This document shows positions 44,127 through 53,552 of a stretch of 64,000 nucleotides of DNA, in pieces. The position numbers and the translations under genes are program-made. The notes below the pieces were generated by a model. The model saw only the letters and a list, made by a program, of their open reading frames with translations, ran no database searches and was not told the origin of the DNA. The stretch is from Siminovitchia fordii DSM 16014 = CIP 108821. Lineage in GTDB: Bacteria; Bacillota; Bacilli; Bacillales; Bacillaceae_C. Where the stretch lies: NCBI RefSeq assembly GCF_000374565.1, contig NZ_KB894685.1, forward strand, positions 472,221-536,220. The letters run 5' to 3'. The stretch's first letter is position 1. Each line of letters begins with the position of its first letter.

Positions 44127-45646
44127 ATGGAACAGCGTGAGCAGTTGGCGAAAACGTTAAAACCTCATTGGGTATGGGCCATTGCTTTTGGTTCGGCTAT
44201 CGGTTGGGGAGCATTCGTTTTACCAGTCGATTGGATGGGGATGGCTGGCCCGCTTGGAGTGATAATCGGTTATTCAATAGGGCCCTTCTTATGATTCTCA
44301 TAGGGACCTGTTACGGATATCTGATAGAAAGGCTGCCTATTTCGGGTGGAGAATTTGTTTACGCGTATTATGGATTGGGCAGGTACCACGCTTTTTTTTG
44401 CGGATGGTTTTTAACATTGGGGTATATGTCCATAGTCGCTCTAAACGCATCTGCCCTGGCACTTTTGGGTAAATTTATATTTCCTTCCCTCATTGAAATT
44501 GGCCACCTTTATACTATTGCCGGTTGGAAGGTTTATGTCGGAGAAATCATTCTTGCGTGCACTGCACTTGTTATTTTTGCGTTTTTAAATGTGCGAGGGA
44601 CAAGCTTGTCCGGATTCTCTCAGTTCATATTTTGCATTGGATTGGTTGGGGGAGTTGTTTTACTTGCCATCACTATGTTCCTGCACCCATCAAGTTCACC
44701 TGTCAATCTTCAGCCACTTTTCAAACCGGACAGGCCAGCCATTGCTTCTATTCTTGCAATTGTTGCCATCGCTCCATGGGCTTATGTTGGATTTGGCAAT
44801 ATTCCGCAAGCAGCGGAAGAGTTTGACTTCCACCCCAGAAAATCTTTTGCATTGATTGTCATGGCTATACTATGTGCAGGATTAACCTACGCAATTGTCA
44901 TAGTCTCTACAGGTATAGGCATGCCATGGATCAGCGCCGTTGATGCCGGTTATGTTTGGGGAACTGGCGCGATCGTTGAAAGTGCCTATGGAAAAGTAGG
45001 AGTTTCATTGCTTGCCTTTGCGCTTCTCATGGGAATTTTCACCGGACTGAACGGTTTTTATGTATCAACAAGCCGACTGCTGTTTGCTATGGGAAGGGCA
45101 AAAATTCTTCCAAAGGCCTTTACAAAGTTACATTCAAAACATAAAACGCCGTATTGGGGCATCTTTTTCACAATGGCTGTAACGATGGCTGCTCCCTTCT
45201 TTGGCAGGGAAGCTTTGCTGTGGGTTGTTGATATGGCTGCTCTCGGCGTTACTATCGCTTATTTTTATGCGTGCTTTGTTGCTTATCGGCTTTTTAGATG
45301 GTCTGCAAAAGAAAAAAGTCAAAATGAAGTTTTGATTGTTGCTCCGTGGAGAAAGCTATTTTCATTGCTTGGAGTCATCTGTAGTGCATCCTTTTTGTTG
45401 CTTCTTGTTGTTCCGGGTTCTCCAGGATTTTTAAGTAAACCATCATGGATTGCCTTACTTGCCTGGATCAGTATTGGCGTCATTTTCTTTTTGACAAGGT
45501 TTACATTTTATAAAAATATGACGGACGAAGAGTTGGATCAATATATTCTGGGAGAATACAAAAATAGGGAAATCAATACGGAATCAGCCAAACCTCCAGT
45601 ATCTGCAGCCTCCCTAACCTCTACTTTCCGAGCAGGAGAAAGATAA
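44127..45646 (+). pseudogene. APC family permease, copy 1, with a single-base frameshift
   Basis: The true start is an ATG at 44127 with AGGAGG upstream, giving the same N-terminus as the intact paralogue at 45903 (M-E-Q-R-x-Q-L-A-K-T-L-K). After S50-I51-G52 the reading ends at a TGA because one base is missing between 44282 and 44283 (ATAGGG-CCCTT where the paralogue codes G-A-L-L). The remaining ~450 codons are intact in the +1 frame to 45646 and keep all helices. The total span of 1520 bp is one short of a multiple of three. It would be a 12-helix amino acid/amine permease if read through. Very recent inactivation or a sequencing error are both possible, because no other damage is seen. 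Confidence 0.8.
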
Positions 45647-45666
45647 GAGAAGACTGTTGCCTTAAC

Positions 45667-45700
45667 AGCACTGTTTAATAAGCAGTGCTTATTTGTTTTT
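45667..45700 (+). terminator. Terminator after permease copy 1
   Basis: AGCACTG and CAGTGCT form a 7-bp stem with a 9-nt loop, followed by TATTTGTTTTT. Confidence 0.7.
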
Positions 45701-45902
45701 AACCAGAATAATATGAACAAACAGATGAGTCGTTGATTCTTCATATATAGAAAAAAACATGAGCGATATCACACATTCTAATTATTTGAATTTACTGAAA
45801 TAATTGTTTTCAAGCCATCAAAAGAATAGAATTTTAAGTAACATCTTGACGACTCCTCTTCGTAACGACTTTTATATATAAAAAATGAAGGAGGGAATTT
45901 TA

Positions 45903-47393
45903 ATGGAACAACGGCAACAGCTGGCAAAAACATTGAAGGCGCATTGGGTTTGGGCGATAGCGTTCGGTTCCTGTATTGGTTGGGGAGCCTTTGTATTGCC
46001 TGTGGATTGGATGTCTATGGCCGGGCCGCTTGGTGTCATTATCGGTTATTCCATCGGAGCGCTGCTGATGATTGTTATTGGTGTAAGCTATGGATATCTT
46101 GTTGAAAAACTGCCGGTCTCGGGCGGAGAATTTGCGTACGCCTATTATGGGCTGGGAAGGTATCACGCATTTTTCTGTGGGTGGTTTTTGACGCTCGGCT
46201 ACATGTCAATTGTAGCCTTAAACGCATCAGCCCTGGCTCTTTTGGCAAAGTTTACGATGCCGGCCATTTTTACCAAAGGGCATCTTTATACGATTGCCGG
46301 GTGGGACGTCACTTTTGGTGAGGTCGTCATTGCCTGTCTAGCACTTATTTTTTTCGCTTATCTAAACATTCGCGGGGCAAGCCTTTCCGGACTTTCTCAG
46401 TTCATCTTTTGTGTAGGTCTCGTCATAGCGGTTGTCTTGCTTACTGTTGGAATGGTCTTTCATCCTTCCAGTTCGCTGGAGAATTTACAGCCGTTTTTTA
46501 AACCTGGAACTTCTTCCATTGCTGCAATTGCTGCCATCATCGCAATTGCCCCATGGGCTTATGTCGGATTTGACAATATACCACAAGCAGCCGAAGAATT
46601 CGATTTCCATCCAAGAAAATCTTTTCAATTGATATTTTGGGCTTTAATCTGCGCAGGGCTGACATATGCTTTTCTCATCATAGCCACTGGTGTAGGAATG
46701 CCTTGGATGAACGCCGTTGATGCAGGCTATATGTGGGGTACTGGTACTATCGTGGAAAATGCCTTTGGCAAGATCGGCGTCTTGATTTTGGCTTTTGCAG
46801 TCATGATGGGAGTTTTTACCGGATTAAATGGATTCTACGTTTCTACGAGCCGCTTGCTGTTTGCCATGGGAAGAGCTAAAGCCATCCCTGACTCGTTTGG
46901 AAAATTGCATCCCAAATACGGAACTCCGAAACTCGGAATTTGGTTTACAATGGCAGCTTGCCTTGTTGCTCCATTCTTCGGAAGGCAGGCATTATTATGG
47001 GTTGTTGACATGGCTGCCCTTGGAGTTACAATCGCATATTTCTACACCACATTTGTTGCCTACCGTCTTTTTAAATGGTCCGACCAAAGTACTTGTAAAG
47101 TAAGAGATATCCCGCTTGTTGCTCCCGGCAGAAAGTTTGTTGCGCTAATCGGAGTTGTCAGTAGCATCGCTTTCTTCCTATTATTAGTAGTTCCCGGCTC
47201 ACCAGGATTTTTGGGAACGCCGTCATGGATTGCTTTACTTGTCTGGATTGCTCTTGGAGTCATATTTTTTCTTACAAGATATAAAAGTTACAAAGAAATA
47301 CCCGAAAAAGAATTGGATCACTACATCTTGGGAGATTTCAAGGATGGAGAAATCCCTGTAGGATCTTTGAGGACCGAACCTAAGGCAAAGTAA
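45903..47393 (+). CDS. APC family permease, copy 2 (intact)
   Basis: The protein has 496 residues and twelve membrane helices. It is of the amino acid-polyamine-organocation superfamily. The first helix carries G-S-C-I-G-W-G-A-F-V-L-P, the Gly-rich unwound substrate site, and the second begins with G-P-L-G-V-I-I-G-Y-S-I-G-A. Helix 6 has A-P-W-A-Y-V-G-F-D-N-I-P-Q-A-A-E-E. This layout resembles the ethanolamine/amino acid permease branch, so a small amine or amino acid is likely, but the substrate cannot be named. It is a close paralogue of the frameshifted gene just upstream, from a tandem duplication. AAGGAGGG precedes the ATG and a terminator follows. It is convergent with the GntR gene. Confidence 0.87.
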   Translation: MEQRQQLAKTLKAHWVWAIAFGSCIGWGAFVLPVDWMSMAGPLGVIIGYSIGALLMIVIGVSYGYLVEKLPVSGGEFAYAYYGLGRYHAFFCGWFLTLGYMSIVALNASALALLAKFTMPAIFTKGHLYTIAGWDVTFGEVVIACLALIFFAYLNIRGASLSGLSQFIFCVGLVIAVVLLTVGMVFHPSSSLENLQPFFKPGTSSIAAIAAIIAIAPWAYVGFDNIPQAAEEFDFHPRKSFQLIFWALICAGLTYAFLIIATGVGMPWMNAVDAGYMWGTGTIVENAFGKIGVLILAFAVMMGVFTGLNGFYVSTSRLLFAMGRAKAIPDSFGKLHPKYGTPKLGIWFTMAACLVAPFFGRQALLWVVDMAALGVTIAYFYTTFVAYRLFKWSDQSTCKVRDIPLVAPGRKFVALIGVVSSIAFFLLLVVPGSPGFLGTPSWIALLVWIALGVIFFLTRYKSYKEIPEKELDHYILGDFKDGEIPVGSLRTEPKAK

Positions 47394-47404
47394 CCTTCTG
47401 CGAA

Positions 47405-47433
47405 AGCTGCGGATAATGCCGCAGCTCTCTTTT
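47405..47433 (+). terminator. Terminator after permease copy 2
   Basis: AGCTGCGG and CCGCAGCT form a perfect 8-bp stem with a 6-nt loop, followed by CTCTTTTT. Confidence 0.8.
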
Positions 47434-47457
47434 TATTAAATCCCTAAAGTGATCTCC

Positions 47458-48198
47458 CTATACATATGATGTTGTCCGTGCTGCTGTAAACTTAATCAGG
47501 TCATGAACATAAAACTCCGTATTATACATTACCGGCTGACCATCGAGATTATACTTCGTTATATCAAACCTTAATAATGGGGTATTAACTTTAAGATCCA
47601 GGAAATCACTCAGTTTCTCGTCCGTCATGCTTGGTATGATTTCCATAAAATCATGACTAAAGGCCAAGTCGCAGTTTTCTTCCAAGAATGTAAAAATATT
47701 TTCATCCAAATTCTCCTCGCTAAATTCAACCTGATCCATGTACCTTCCGGGAATCCGGTTAATACAGTAAGCAGCCGGCATTGAATCAGCCAGGAAGCGT
47801 TTTTCAATCACTAACAATTCTTCTCCGGGAGATATATTTAGAGCAATACCTTGTTCGGCAGTGCAAGGCTCCCACGAGTATGCAATGCAATCCACTTTTA
47901 CTTGATAACCTGATTCCGTAATAAATCTTCCCAATTCCCCGGATCTGTCAATTTGACCGGTTAATTTTCTTGCAAAAGTAGTCACCATGGTACTGCTTCC
48001 CTGATTTTTGGTGATATACCCCTCTATTTCCAGCACCGTTAGCGCTTCCCTAACTGTCAGTCTGCTAACGCCCAGTTCTGAGGCCAATTTGGCTTCAGAC
48101 GGAAGCTTGTCTTCTTCATTTAAATGTAGGATAAACTTTCTCAAGTTTTTGATTGCATGTTGTACTGCGGTTTGTTTTTGAAACTTATTGACCCTCAT
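47458..48198 (-). CDS. GntR family regulator with UTRA ligand domain
   Basis: About 246 residues. An N-terminal GntR winged helix (L-P-S-E-A-K-L-A-S-E-L-G-V-S-R-L-T-V-R-E-A-L, about residues 32-53) is followed by a UTRA (HutC-like) ligand domain. It is the last gene of the operon from 51816. A palindrome between the -35 and -10 of that operon's promoter (51957-51971) is a plausible operator, so it probably represses its own operon until a catabolite is present. ATG 48198 is used (GGGAGG 8 nt upstream); the frame is open to 48279, overlapping the TSUP gene. Confidence 0.85.
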   Translation of the reverse strand: MRVNKFQKQTAVQHAIKNLRKFILHLNEEDKLPSEAKLASELGVSRLTVREALTVLEIEGYITKNQGSSTMVTTFARKLTGQIDRSGELGRFITESGYQVKVDCIAYSWEPCTAEQGIALNISPGEELLVIEKRFLADSMPAAYCINRIPGRYMDQVEFSEENLDENIFTFLEENCDLAFSHDFMEIIPSMTDEKLSDFLDLKVNTPLLRFDITKYNLDGQPVMYNTEFYVHDLIKFTAARTTSYV

Positions 48199-48229
48199 TT
48201 TAACCAACCTCCCGGCAACGAACCCCTCA

Positions 48230-49015
48230 TTAAATAAACAAAGTGAAAAGCATATAAACTGAGGACAGTATCGTGACATAAGCGATGAAAATGCGCAAGT
48301 GGCGGATGGATACCTTATTAGCCAAACTCGAACCCGTAATGATCCCGATTACTGTCCCCAACAAACTGAAAGAAATCAACATAGTTAAATTCCCCATTGC
48401 TGCATGAGAGAAATAACCGAATATTGAAGGGATGGCAATGATTACAGAATTTAAGAGACTCACTCCAACAGCAATCCTAATGTTCACTCCCATGCCGGCA
48501 AGCAGAGGAACAAGCAAAATTGGTCCTCCTGCTCCCGTTAATGAACAAATAGCTGCTGTAACGAATCCGATTAAAATCATGATTAGATAGTTTTCAAGAA
48601 ATTTTGAACGGCCAGTATGTACCAGAGATTCTTCATTTTCTTGACTTTTCTTTTTTAATATGGAAAGTCCTGCCAACAATATAAATAGATAAAGCAGGAC
48701 CTTGACAAAAAACTCGGAAATCAATACATTGATTTGGACTCCAAGAAAAGCTCCCGGCAGGCTTCCGATATTCAAATAAAATGCAAGTTTTAAATCCATA
48801 TTGTTTGACCGCCAATATGCGTATGCCCCGATTATACCTGAAATTGCAAAAGATAAGAAGCTTAAGGCCAATGAATCATGAACCGGCATTCCCAACACTC
48901 CCACATAAAATAGCGGCAGGAGGAATCCTGATATCCCGGTCATTCCCAATAAAATTCCAATAATTAAATTTAAACATAATACAATGCCTGATAAAACAAG
49001 AATTGTCACCATCAT
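48230..49015 (-). CDS. TSUP (TauE/SafE) family membrane exporter
   Basis: The protein has 261 residues and eight membrane helices in two repeats, each opening with a Gly-rich helix (G-I-L-L-G-M-T-G-I-S-G and A-A-I-C-S-L-T-G-A-G-G-P). The TSUP family exports sulfite or other organic sulfur anions; TauE-type members export the sulfite or sulfoacetate left by taurine breakdown. It lies in the amidohydrolase operon, not next to xsc, so it may export a product of that operon instead. It starts with GGGG upstream. The GntR gene follows after 31 bp. Confidence 0.83.
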   Translation of the reverse strand: MMVTILVLSGIVLCLNLIIGILLGMTGISGFLLPLFYVGVLGMPVHDSLALSFLSFAISGIIGAYAYWRSNNMDLKLAFYLNIGSLPGAFLGVQINVLISEFFVKVLLYLFILLAGLSILKKKSQENEESLVHTGRSKFLENYLIMILIGFVTAAICSLTGAGGPILLVPLLAGMGVNIRIAVGVSLLNSVIIAIPSIFGYFSHAAMGNLTMLISFSLLGTVIGIITGSSLANKVSIRHLRIFIAYVTILSSVYMLFTLFI

Positions 49016-49101
49016 CAGACCCCAATCCTATTAACTTGTCAAATAAAGATTAAAAGGGGGACAGCATGTCCTCCCTTTTGTGACGGAGATATTCAACACA
49101 G

Positions 49102-50448
49102 TTAGATATTTGCTTTGGTTTTCAAGCCTTCGAAGGCTGATTTGCTTTCATATCTAATTTTCTCCTCATCTAGCGTAAGTACCTCTCTACTTTTCATTAT
49201 CATTTTTCCATCAACGATTACATCAGAAATATCACCGCTATTGACTGACTCTACCAGGGTATTGATTAGGTTATGTGTAGGCTGGATATGAGGCTTATCA
49301 ATGTTGATGAGGACCATATCCGCTTTTTTTCCAACTTCCAGAGTACCGAGCTGATCTTCACGAAGCATTGATTTAGCTCCACCCAATGTAGCCATCTCCA
49401 GTATAGTCCTGGAGGGCATTACCATGGGGTCAAAAACAGGCATTCCCCAATATACTTTCATCAATGACTTAAAAACTTTCATCTGGTCGATCAGGCTTAA
49501 ACTGGAATGACCTGCTCCGTCAGTTCCTAAACTAATCCCAACTTCCCTATTTATTAAGCTTGGTGTCTTCGTAAACCCTTTTCCGGAATTGCTTATGGGG
49601 CAGTGGGCAATTTTGACATCATAATTTTTGATAATGTCCATTTCATTCTCAGAAAGAAGGATGCCGTGCGCTCCCAGAAAATTTGACCCCAGGGCACCCA
49701 ATGATTCAAGAAATTCAAAAGGCCTTTTTTGAAAGTTCTCCAAACAATAACTAACTTCATTTGGATATTCATTCATATGGCTATGCACACCCGTCCCAAG
49801 CTCACGAGCCTTTTCAAAAACATCCTGTATTAATTCCGGTGAGCAGGTTATAATTGACCGAAGTGAAAACCATACATCCAATCTCCCTTCCCCTGCCCCG
49901 TGGAAATCATTAAATAAGGATTCATTACGCCGGATATTGTCAGCAGCACTTGATTTCATCGATTCAGGAATATTACCGCCCCTATCCATTGTTGAACAGG
50001 TGATAACGCCTCTTAATCCTGATTCTAAAACGGATCTTGCGACCTGATGCATATACCGACCCCCTGCATCAATAAATGCGGTTGTCCCTGATTTAATCAT
50101 TTCCAGACAACTCAATTGGGAGCTGATAAAAACATCCTCTTCAGAAAGACTGCTTTCAAAAGGAACCATAATACGCGTCCATATCATTGGATATTCGTCC
50201 GTAATCCGACCGCGTAACAACTGTTGACATATATGCGTATGTGCATCAATGAAACCGGGAATAAGCAACTTCCCTTTTCCATTGATTGCTTCATCAGCAG
50301 TATATATTTTCGAAATGGTGGATTCATCACCAATCTCCAAAATTTTTTTTTCCTTTATAACAACACTTTGATCAGAAATAACTTCAAATTCCGGCGTTAA
50401 TAATGAACAGTTTTTAATGAGAATGTCCGCACATTTCATACTACACAC
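49102..50448 (-). CDS. Amidohydrolase family protein (deaminase-like, TRZ/ATZ group)
   Basis: The protein has 448 residues. The metal-binding pattern of the cyclic deaminase group is complete: H-T-H near residue 70, H-S-H-M-N-E in the middle, A-H-G after it, and S-L-G-T-D-G-A-G-H with the catalytic Asp. Relatives include guanine deaminase, chlorohydrolases and SAH/MTA deaminase, all removing an amino or chloro group from a heterocycle. The substrate here is unknown. The start is a GTG at 50448 with AGGAGGG 8 nt upstream. The gene sits between a small membrane protein and the TSUP gene in the same operon. Confidence 0.85.
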   Translation of the reverse strand: MCSMKCADILIKNCSLLTPEFEVISDQSVVIKEKKILEIGDESTISKIYTADEAINGKGKLLIPGFIDAHTHICQQLLRGRITDEYPMIWTRIMVPFESSLSEEDVFISSQLSCLEMIKSGTTAFIDAGGRYMHQVARSVLESGLRGVITCSTMDRGGNIPESMKSSAADNIRRNESLFNDFHGAGEGRLDVWFSLRSIITCSPELIQDVFEKARELGTGVHSHMNEYPNEVSYCLENFQKRPFEFLESLGALGSNFLGAHGILLSENEMDIIKNYDVKIAHCPISNSGKGFTKTPSLINREVGISLGTDGAGHSSLSLIDQMKVFKSLMKVYWGMPVFDPMVMPSRTILEMATLGGAKSMLREDQLGTLEVGKKADMVLINIDKPHIQPTHNLINTLVESVNSGDISDVIVDGKMIMKSREVLTLDEEKIRYESKSAFEGLKTKANI

Positions 50449-50484
50449 TATTTCATCCCTCCTCTTTTATAAAAATTCTATTTT

Positions 50485-50934
50485 TTAAAAGGCGTTTGTT
50501 ATCCGGATAAATGTTTCAGCAAAAACAGCCTGTGTCAGGAACGTACCTGTATAGACCAATATAGCAATAATAATCATTTTCCAGCTTTGGCTCCGGAAAC
50601 TCTTAAAATCCAGTCCAATTCCAGCCATTGTCCCAACAACGGTGATAGGAGCCATAAAGGAAATTTTCGCAGTATAATCAATGATTGGTTTGGAAACAGC
50701 CGATATGGGACTGGCCAAAATCAGCCCTAACAATACCACATAAACAATTGCAGGAATTTTTAAAGGGATACATTTTCCTATTAAAATCCCTAAAAATGCT
50801 ATGGTTGATAAAATAAGCACTCCAGGAATTGATTCTATTACCGACATATCGTTGCCAATAAGGTTGGCAATAATCGTTGTTACAACTGAAGTTAATAAAA
50901 GTGACACTGTCCAATCCCGCATGCTCATCACCAT
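50485..50934 (-). CDS. Small membrane protein associated with DUF3100
   Basis: About 149 residues with four to five hydrophobic helices and no soluble domain. I recognise no named family; its place directly after the DUF3100 gene suggests a second subunit of the same transporter. The start overlaps the end of the DUF3100 frame; ATG 50934 is preferred since GGTGG lies 9 nt upstream, while a GTG at 50943 is also possible. It is followed by the amidohydrolase gene after 36 bp. No signal peptide or catalytic motif is seen. Confidence 0.7.
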   Translation of the reverse strand: MVMSMRDWTVSLLLTSVVTTIIANLIGNDMSVIESIPGVLILSTIAFLGILIGKCIPLKIPAIVYVVLLGLILASPISAVSKPIIDYTAKISFMAPITVVGTMAGIGLDFKSFRSQSWKMIIIAILVYTGTFLTQAVFAETFIRITNAF

Positions 50935-50935
50935 T

Positions 50936-51816
50936 TCATCCACCCACCTTCGTATCTTTTCCCTTTTCGGACGTAATGTTTCGCTGTACGGCAGCTCTTG
51001 TGTGCTTCGGACTTATCCTTGGCTCAAGCCAATAGTATATTTTTTTTGTTAGTGGAAGGGAAATAAATAACGTAAAATAAATCCCTGTAATCGCGGCAAG
51101 CATATCACTTGCACCTGCCAACATGATTATCTGGTCAGAATGTTGGGAATATATTGTCGCCAAGGTGCCTGAGCAAGCTGCCATCATCACCCCACTCCCG
51201 ATCCCGCAAGCCATACCAAGCGCCAATGGGTTAAAAATATTCAAGGCTGCCACGCTGCTGGCTAAAAAACCTATGTAAACGGTTCCAATTAAGAAGCCAA
51301 TAATATAAATGGATAGAGACCCTCTTGCTTCTGGAGAATCCGCTCCATAAAGGTGGCAAATCAATCCGTAATCTTTATCACGATTTGTTGAACTAGTCGC
51401 ACCGATTGCCTCTTTTTTAATACCTAGCATAAGCGCAATAGGCAAAGCCAGGAAAATCGTTCCTACATGACCCAATTCCTGAAAAGCCAAAGCAGGACCC
51501 ACATCCACTAACTGGGGGAGATTTGATCCTGCAAGAACACGATTTTTGCCATGAAAGGTGTGATTGCTACAAGTACAAGTGATGAAGCCTTCTTTGACTC
51601 CTTTTCTTTAAAAAAGCCTAGTACGTCCCGTCCCAGCACGATGCCGATCACAATCGCGAACAGCATAGGATAAATAACAATCAATCCTGAACCCAATTGT
51701 ATTTTCTTGGTTCCTATCAGTTCTGCAATAACCACGATGAAAAAAGCTGCAAGGTAGAGTCGGTAATCCCTTTTAACTGCCTGCCAAATTTTATTCGGCT
51801 GTGACACATTCTCCAT
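50936..51816 (-). pseudogene. DUF3100 family membrane protein with a single-base frameshift
   Basis: Two adjoining frames (51508-51816 and 50936-51508) together give the usual ~294-residue DUF3100 protein. The first reads to A-K-I-V-F-L and then stops at TAG. The expected A-G-S-N-L-P-Q-L-V-D-V-G-P-A continues in the other frame, so one base is missing near 51533. The family has about eight helices, conserved G-A-T-x-S and C-S-G-T-L-A segments, and an unassigned transport role. AGGAGG precedes the ATG. Its operon-mates are intact, so the break may be recent, programmed or an error in the sequence. Confidence 0.75.
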
Positions 51817-51944
51817 TCATTTCTCCTCCTTTTACTTTTCATTTTTCTACCTGTTTTTCTCTCGTGATGCGAAAACGATGGAAGTATTTAGCGTGGCTTT
51901 AGCTGTAAAAGTCAATACTCAGTTTTTCTAAAAAGCTATAAGTT

Positions 51945-51974
51945 ATTATACTATCAACTTATCAGATAAGTAAA
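51945..51974 (-). promoter_or_regulatory. Promoter of the DUF3100 operon with a palindromic operator
   Basis: On the minus strand TTTACT (51969-51974) and TATAAT (51945-51950) are 18 nt apart. The spacer contains the perfect inverted repeat ACTTAT-CAG-ATAAGT (51957-51971). A repressor bound there would block RNA polymerase; the operon's own GntR protein is the natural candidate. The promoter is clear; the regulator is inferred. Confidence 0.65.
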
Positions 51975-52038
51975 GAAGTTTATTTACAGAAAATACTTTC
52001 AATTACTTCTCTTATAAAAAACACGAATCAACAAAAAA

Positions 52039-52070
52039 CCAGCCCGCTAGGTTTTCACCCAATAGGCTGG
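52039..52070 (-). terminator. Terminator duplicated with the xsc remnant
   Basis: CCAGCC and GGCTGG enclose a 20-nt loop that also contains a partial stem. On the minus strand it ends in TTTTTTG. Its sequence is related to the xsc terminator at 54057, so it was duplicated along with the xsc 3' end. Confidence 0.7.
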
Positions 52071-52082
52071 TGCCTCGTCATC

Positions 52083-52266
52083 TTATTTATCTTTCAAATT
52101 TCGTAATCCAAGTGTTTATACTTATCCAGGAACTTCGTCGGCATCTCTGGGAACGGTGGAGCGAGTTGTGTTCCATCTACATAGATGATACGGGTAGCTG
52201 GCTGGCTTTCTTTCTTCGATAACTTATTTGATTACTCCCCCGATATCTTCCGGCTTATCGATTAAA
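52083..52266 (-). pseudogene. Decayed fragment of a second xsc gene (3' end only)
   Basis: This stretch aligns with the last ~185 bp of xsc (54102-54287) at high identity. It still encodes the C-terminal residues [15 protein letters not shown] before a stop, compared with [19 protein letters not shown] in the intact gene. Small indels break the frame further upstream. It begins only 8 bp past the Nramp-like gene stop, so that gene sits where the rest of an xsc copy used to be. Confidence 0.85.
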
Positions 52267-52274
52267 GAGTAAAC

Positions 52275-53552
52275 TTAAATGAATTTAGTGACGCCAAGTG
52301 TTAAAAAGATAACGATCACAAGGACCAAGGCTGTGTTACTCCAAAATCTATTTCTAAATTCAGGCTTTACTTCCTTTGAATTCAGCAAAAATAGAAGAGT
52401 AACAGCGAGAAACGGCAGGAACAGGGATCCCAGTGCCGCATACAGCAAAACCAGACCTATTGGTTGATTAAACATTAAAAGAAGCAGGGATGGAAATGTC
52501 AGCCATGCGAGGAAAGCCCTGTAAGCCGGATCTTTTTCATCAAGCGGCTTTTTGATTTTCACTTCATCGACTTTCTTTCTAAAGTTTCTCATGAAATCTG
52601 CAAACAAATACGGAATCCCATTCCATGAACCGATTAATGAGCTGAATGTTGCCGACCAAAACCCGATGTTCAAAATTAATTGTGGGACTTTGCCAAACCT
52701 TTCCCCATACAGATTCAGAAAGTCCTGTATACCTTCCACACCGCTGAACGTAATGCCGGAACCATATAAAAACTGGGCGCTTAAACTCATTAATGATATT
52801 GAAAAAAGACCTGTAATCATATAAGCGATCGCAACATCCATGCGCATAACCGGAATCCAAGATCGATCAGACCATTCCCTTGCGCGAATCCAGTAACCAT
52901 AAGCCGCAAGTGCCATCGTTCCTCCAATACCGCCGACAAGCCCCAGTATTCTAAAAAATGTAGCACCGTCAGGAATACCCAGAGTCACTGCCTGCGGAGG
53001 CAATGTGAATAAATTAGGAAGCAGGAATACAGCAGACCCGACAACAGCAAGGAACATAATTCCAATCAAAACCGTTATGACTTTTTCAAAGATTTTATAT
53101 CTGCCAAACCAAATTAAGATAAAGCCTGCCACCGAATGTACAATCGCCCATGCCCAAAGCGGCAAAACAGGAAACATGATAGTCATCATCAAACCGCAAG
53201 CTGTAGCAATTGCCGCTCCATAAATCAACCCGAAAAGTGAAACATAAACAAAAAAATATGCCATTGTCCATCTTCCAAGGGAACGCCAACCTTCCAAAAT
53301 TGTTTTACCAGTAGACAATGTCCATCTTCCGACTCCTTCAGTAAGGAGAAATTTAAGGGACACACCGATGACTACTGCCCATATGAGCGCGATTCCGAAT
53401 TCTGAACCTGTAACAGTGGACATCACCAAGTCTCCAGAACCCACTCCAGTGGCAGCCAGAACGATCCCAGGGCCCAAGACAGAAAACTTTTTCTTTAAAC
53501 CTGCCTCTCCCATCTCAACGGTCTTCTCTGTTACATACTCTCTTTCAGCCAT
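52275..53552 (-). CDS. Nramp-fold transporter lacking the metal-site motifs
   Basis: The protein has 425 residues and 11-12 helices in the Nramp layout. Canonical Nramp metal transporters carry D-P-G-N in helix 1 and M-P-H in helix 6. Here helix 1 reads A-A-T-G-V-G-S-G-D-L-V-M (residues 33-44). In helix 6 only the Met of G-G-T-M-A-L-A-A-Y-G is kept. Divalent metal transport is therefore doubtful; a small organic or inorganic anion linked to taurine use is a reasonable alternative. It follows xsc (549 bp) on the same strand and has AGGAGG before the ATG. No other taurine importer is found in the window. Confidence 0.78.
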   Translation of the reverse strand: MAEREYVTEKTVEMGEAGLKKKFSVLGPGIVLAATGVGSGDLVMSTVTGSEFGIALIWAVVIGVSLKFLLTEGVGRWTLSTGKTILEGWRSLGRWTMAYFFVYVSLFGLIYGAAIATACGLMMTIMFPVLPLWAWAIVHSVAGFILIWFGRYKIFEKVITVLIGIMFLAVVGSAVFLLPNLFTLPPQAVTLGIPDGATFFRILGLVGGIGGTMALAAYGYWIRAREWSDRSWIPVMRMDVAIAYMITGLFSISLMSLSAQFLYGSGITFSGVEGIQDFLNLYGERFGKVPQLILNIGFWSATFSSLIGSWNGIPYLFADFMRNFRKKVDEVKIKKPLDEKDPAYRAFLAWLTFPSLLLLMFNQPIGLVLLYAALGSLFLPFLAVTLLFLLNSKEVKPEFRNRFWSNTALVLVIVIFLTLGVTKFI

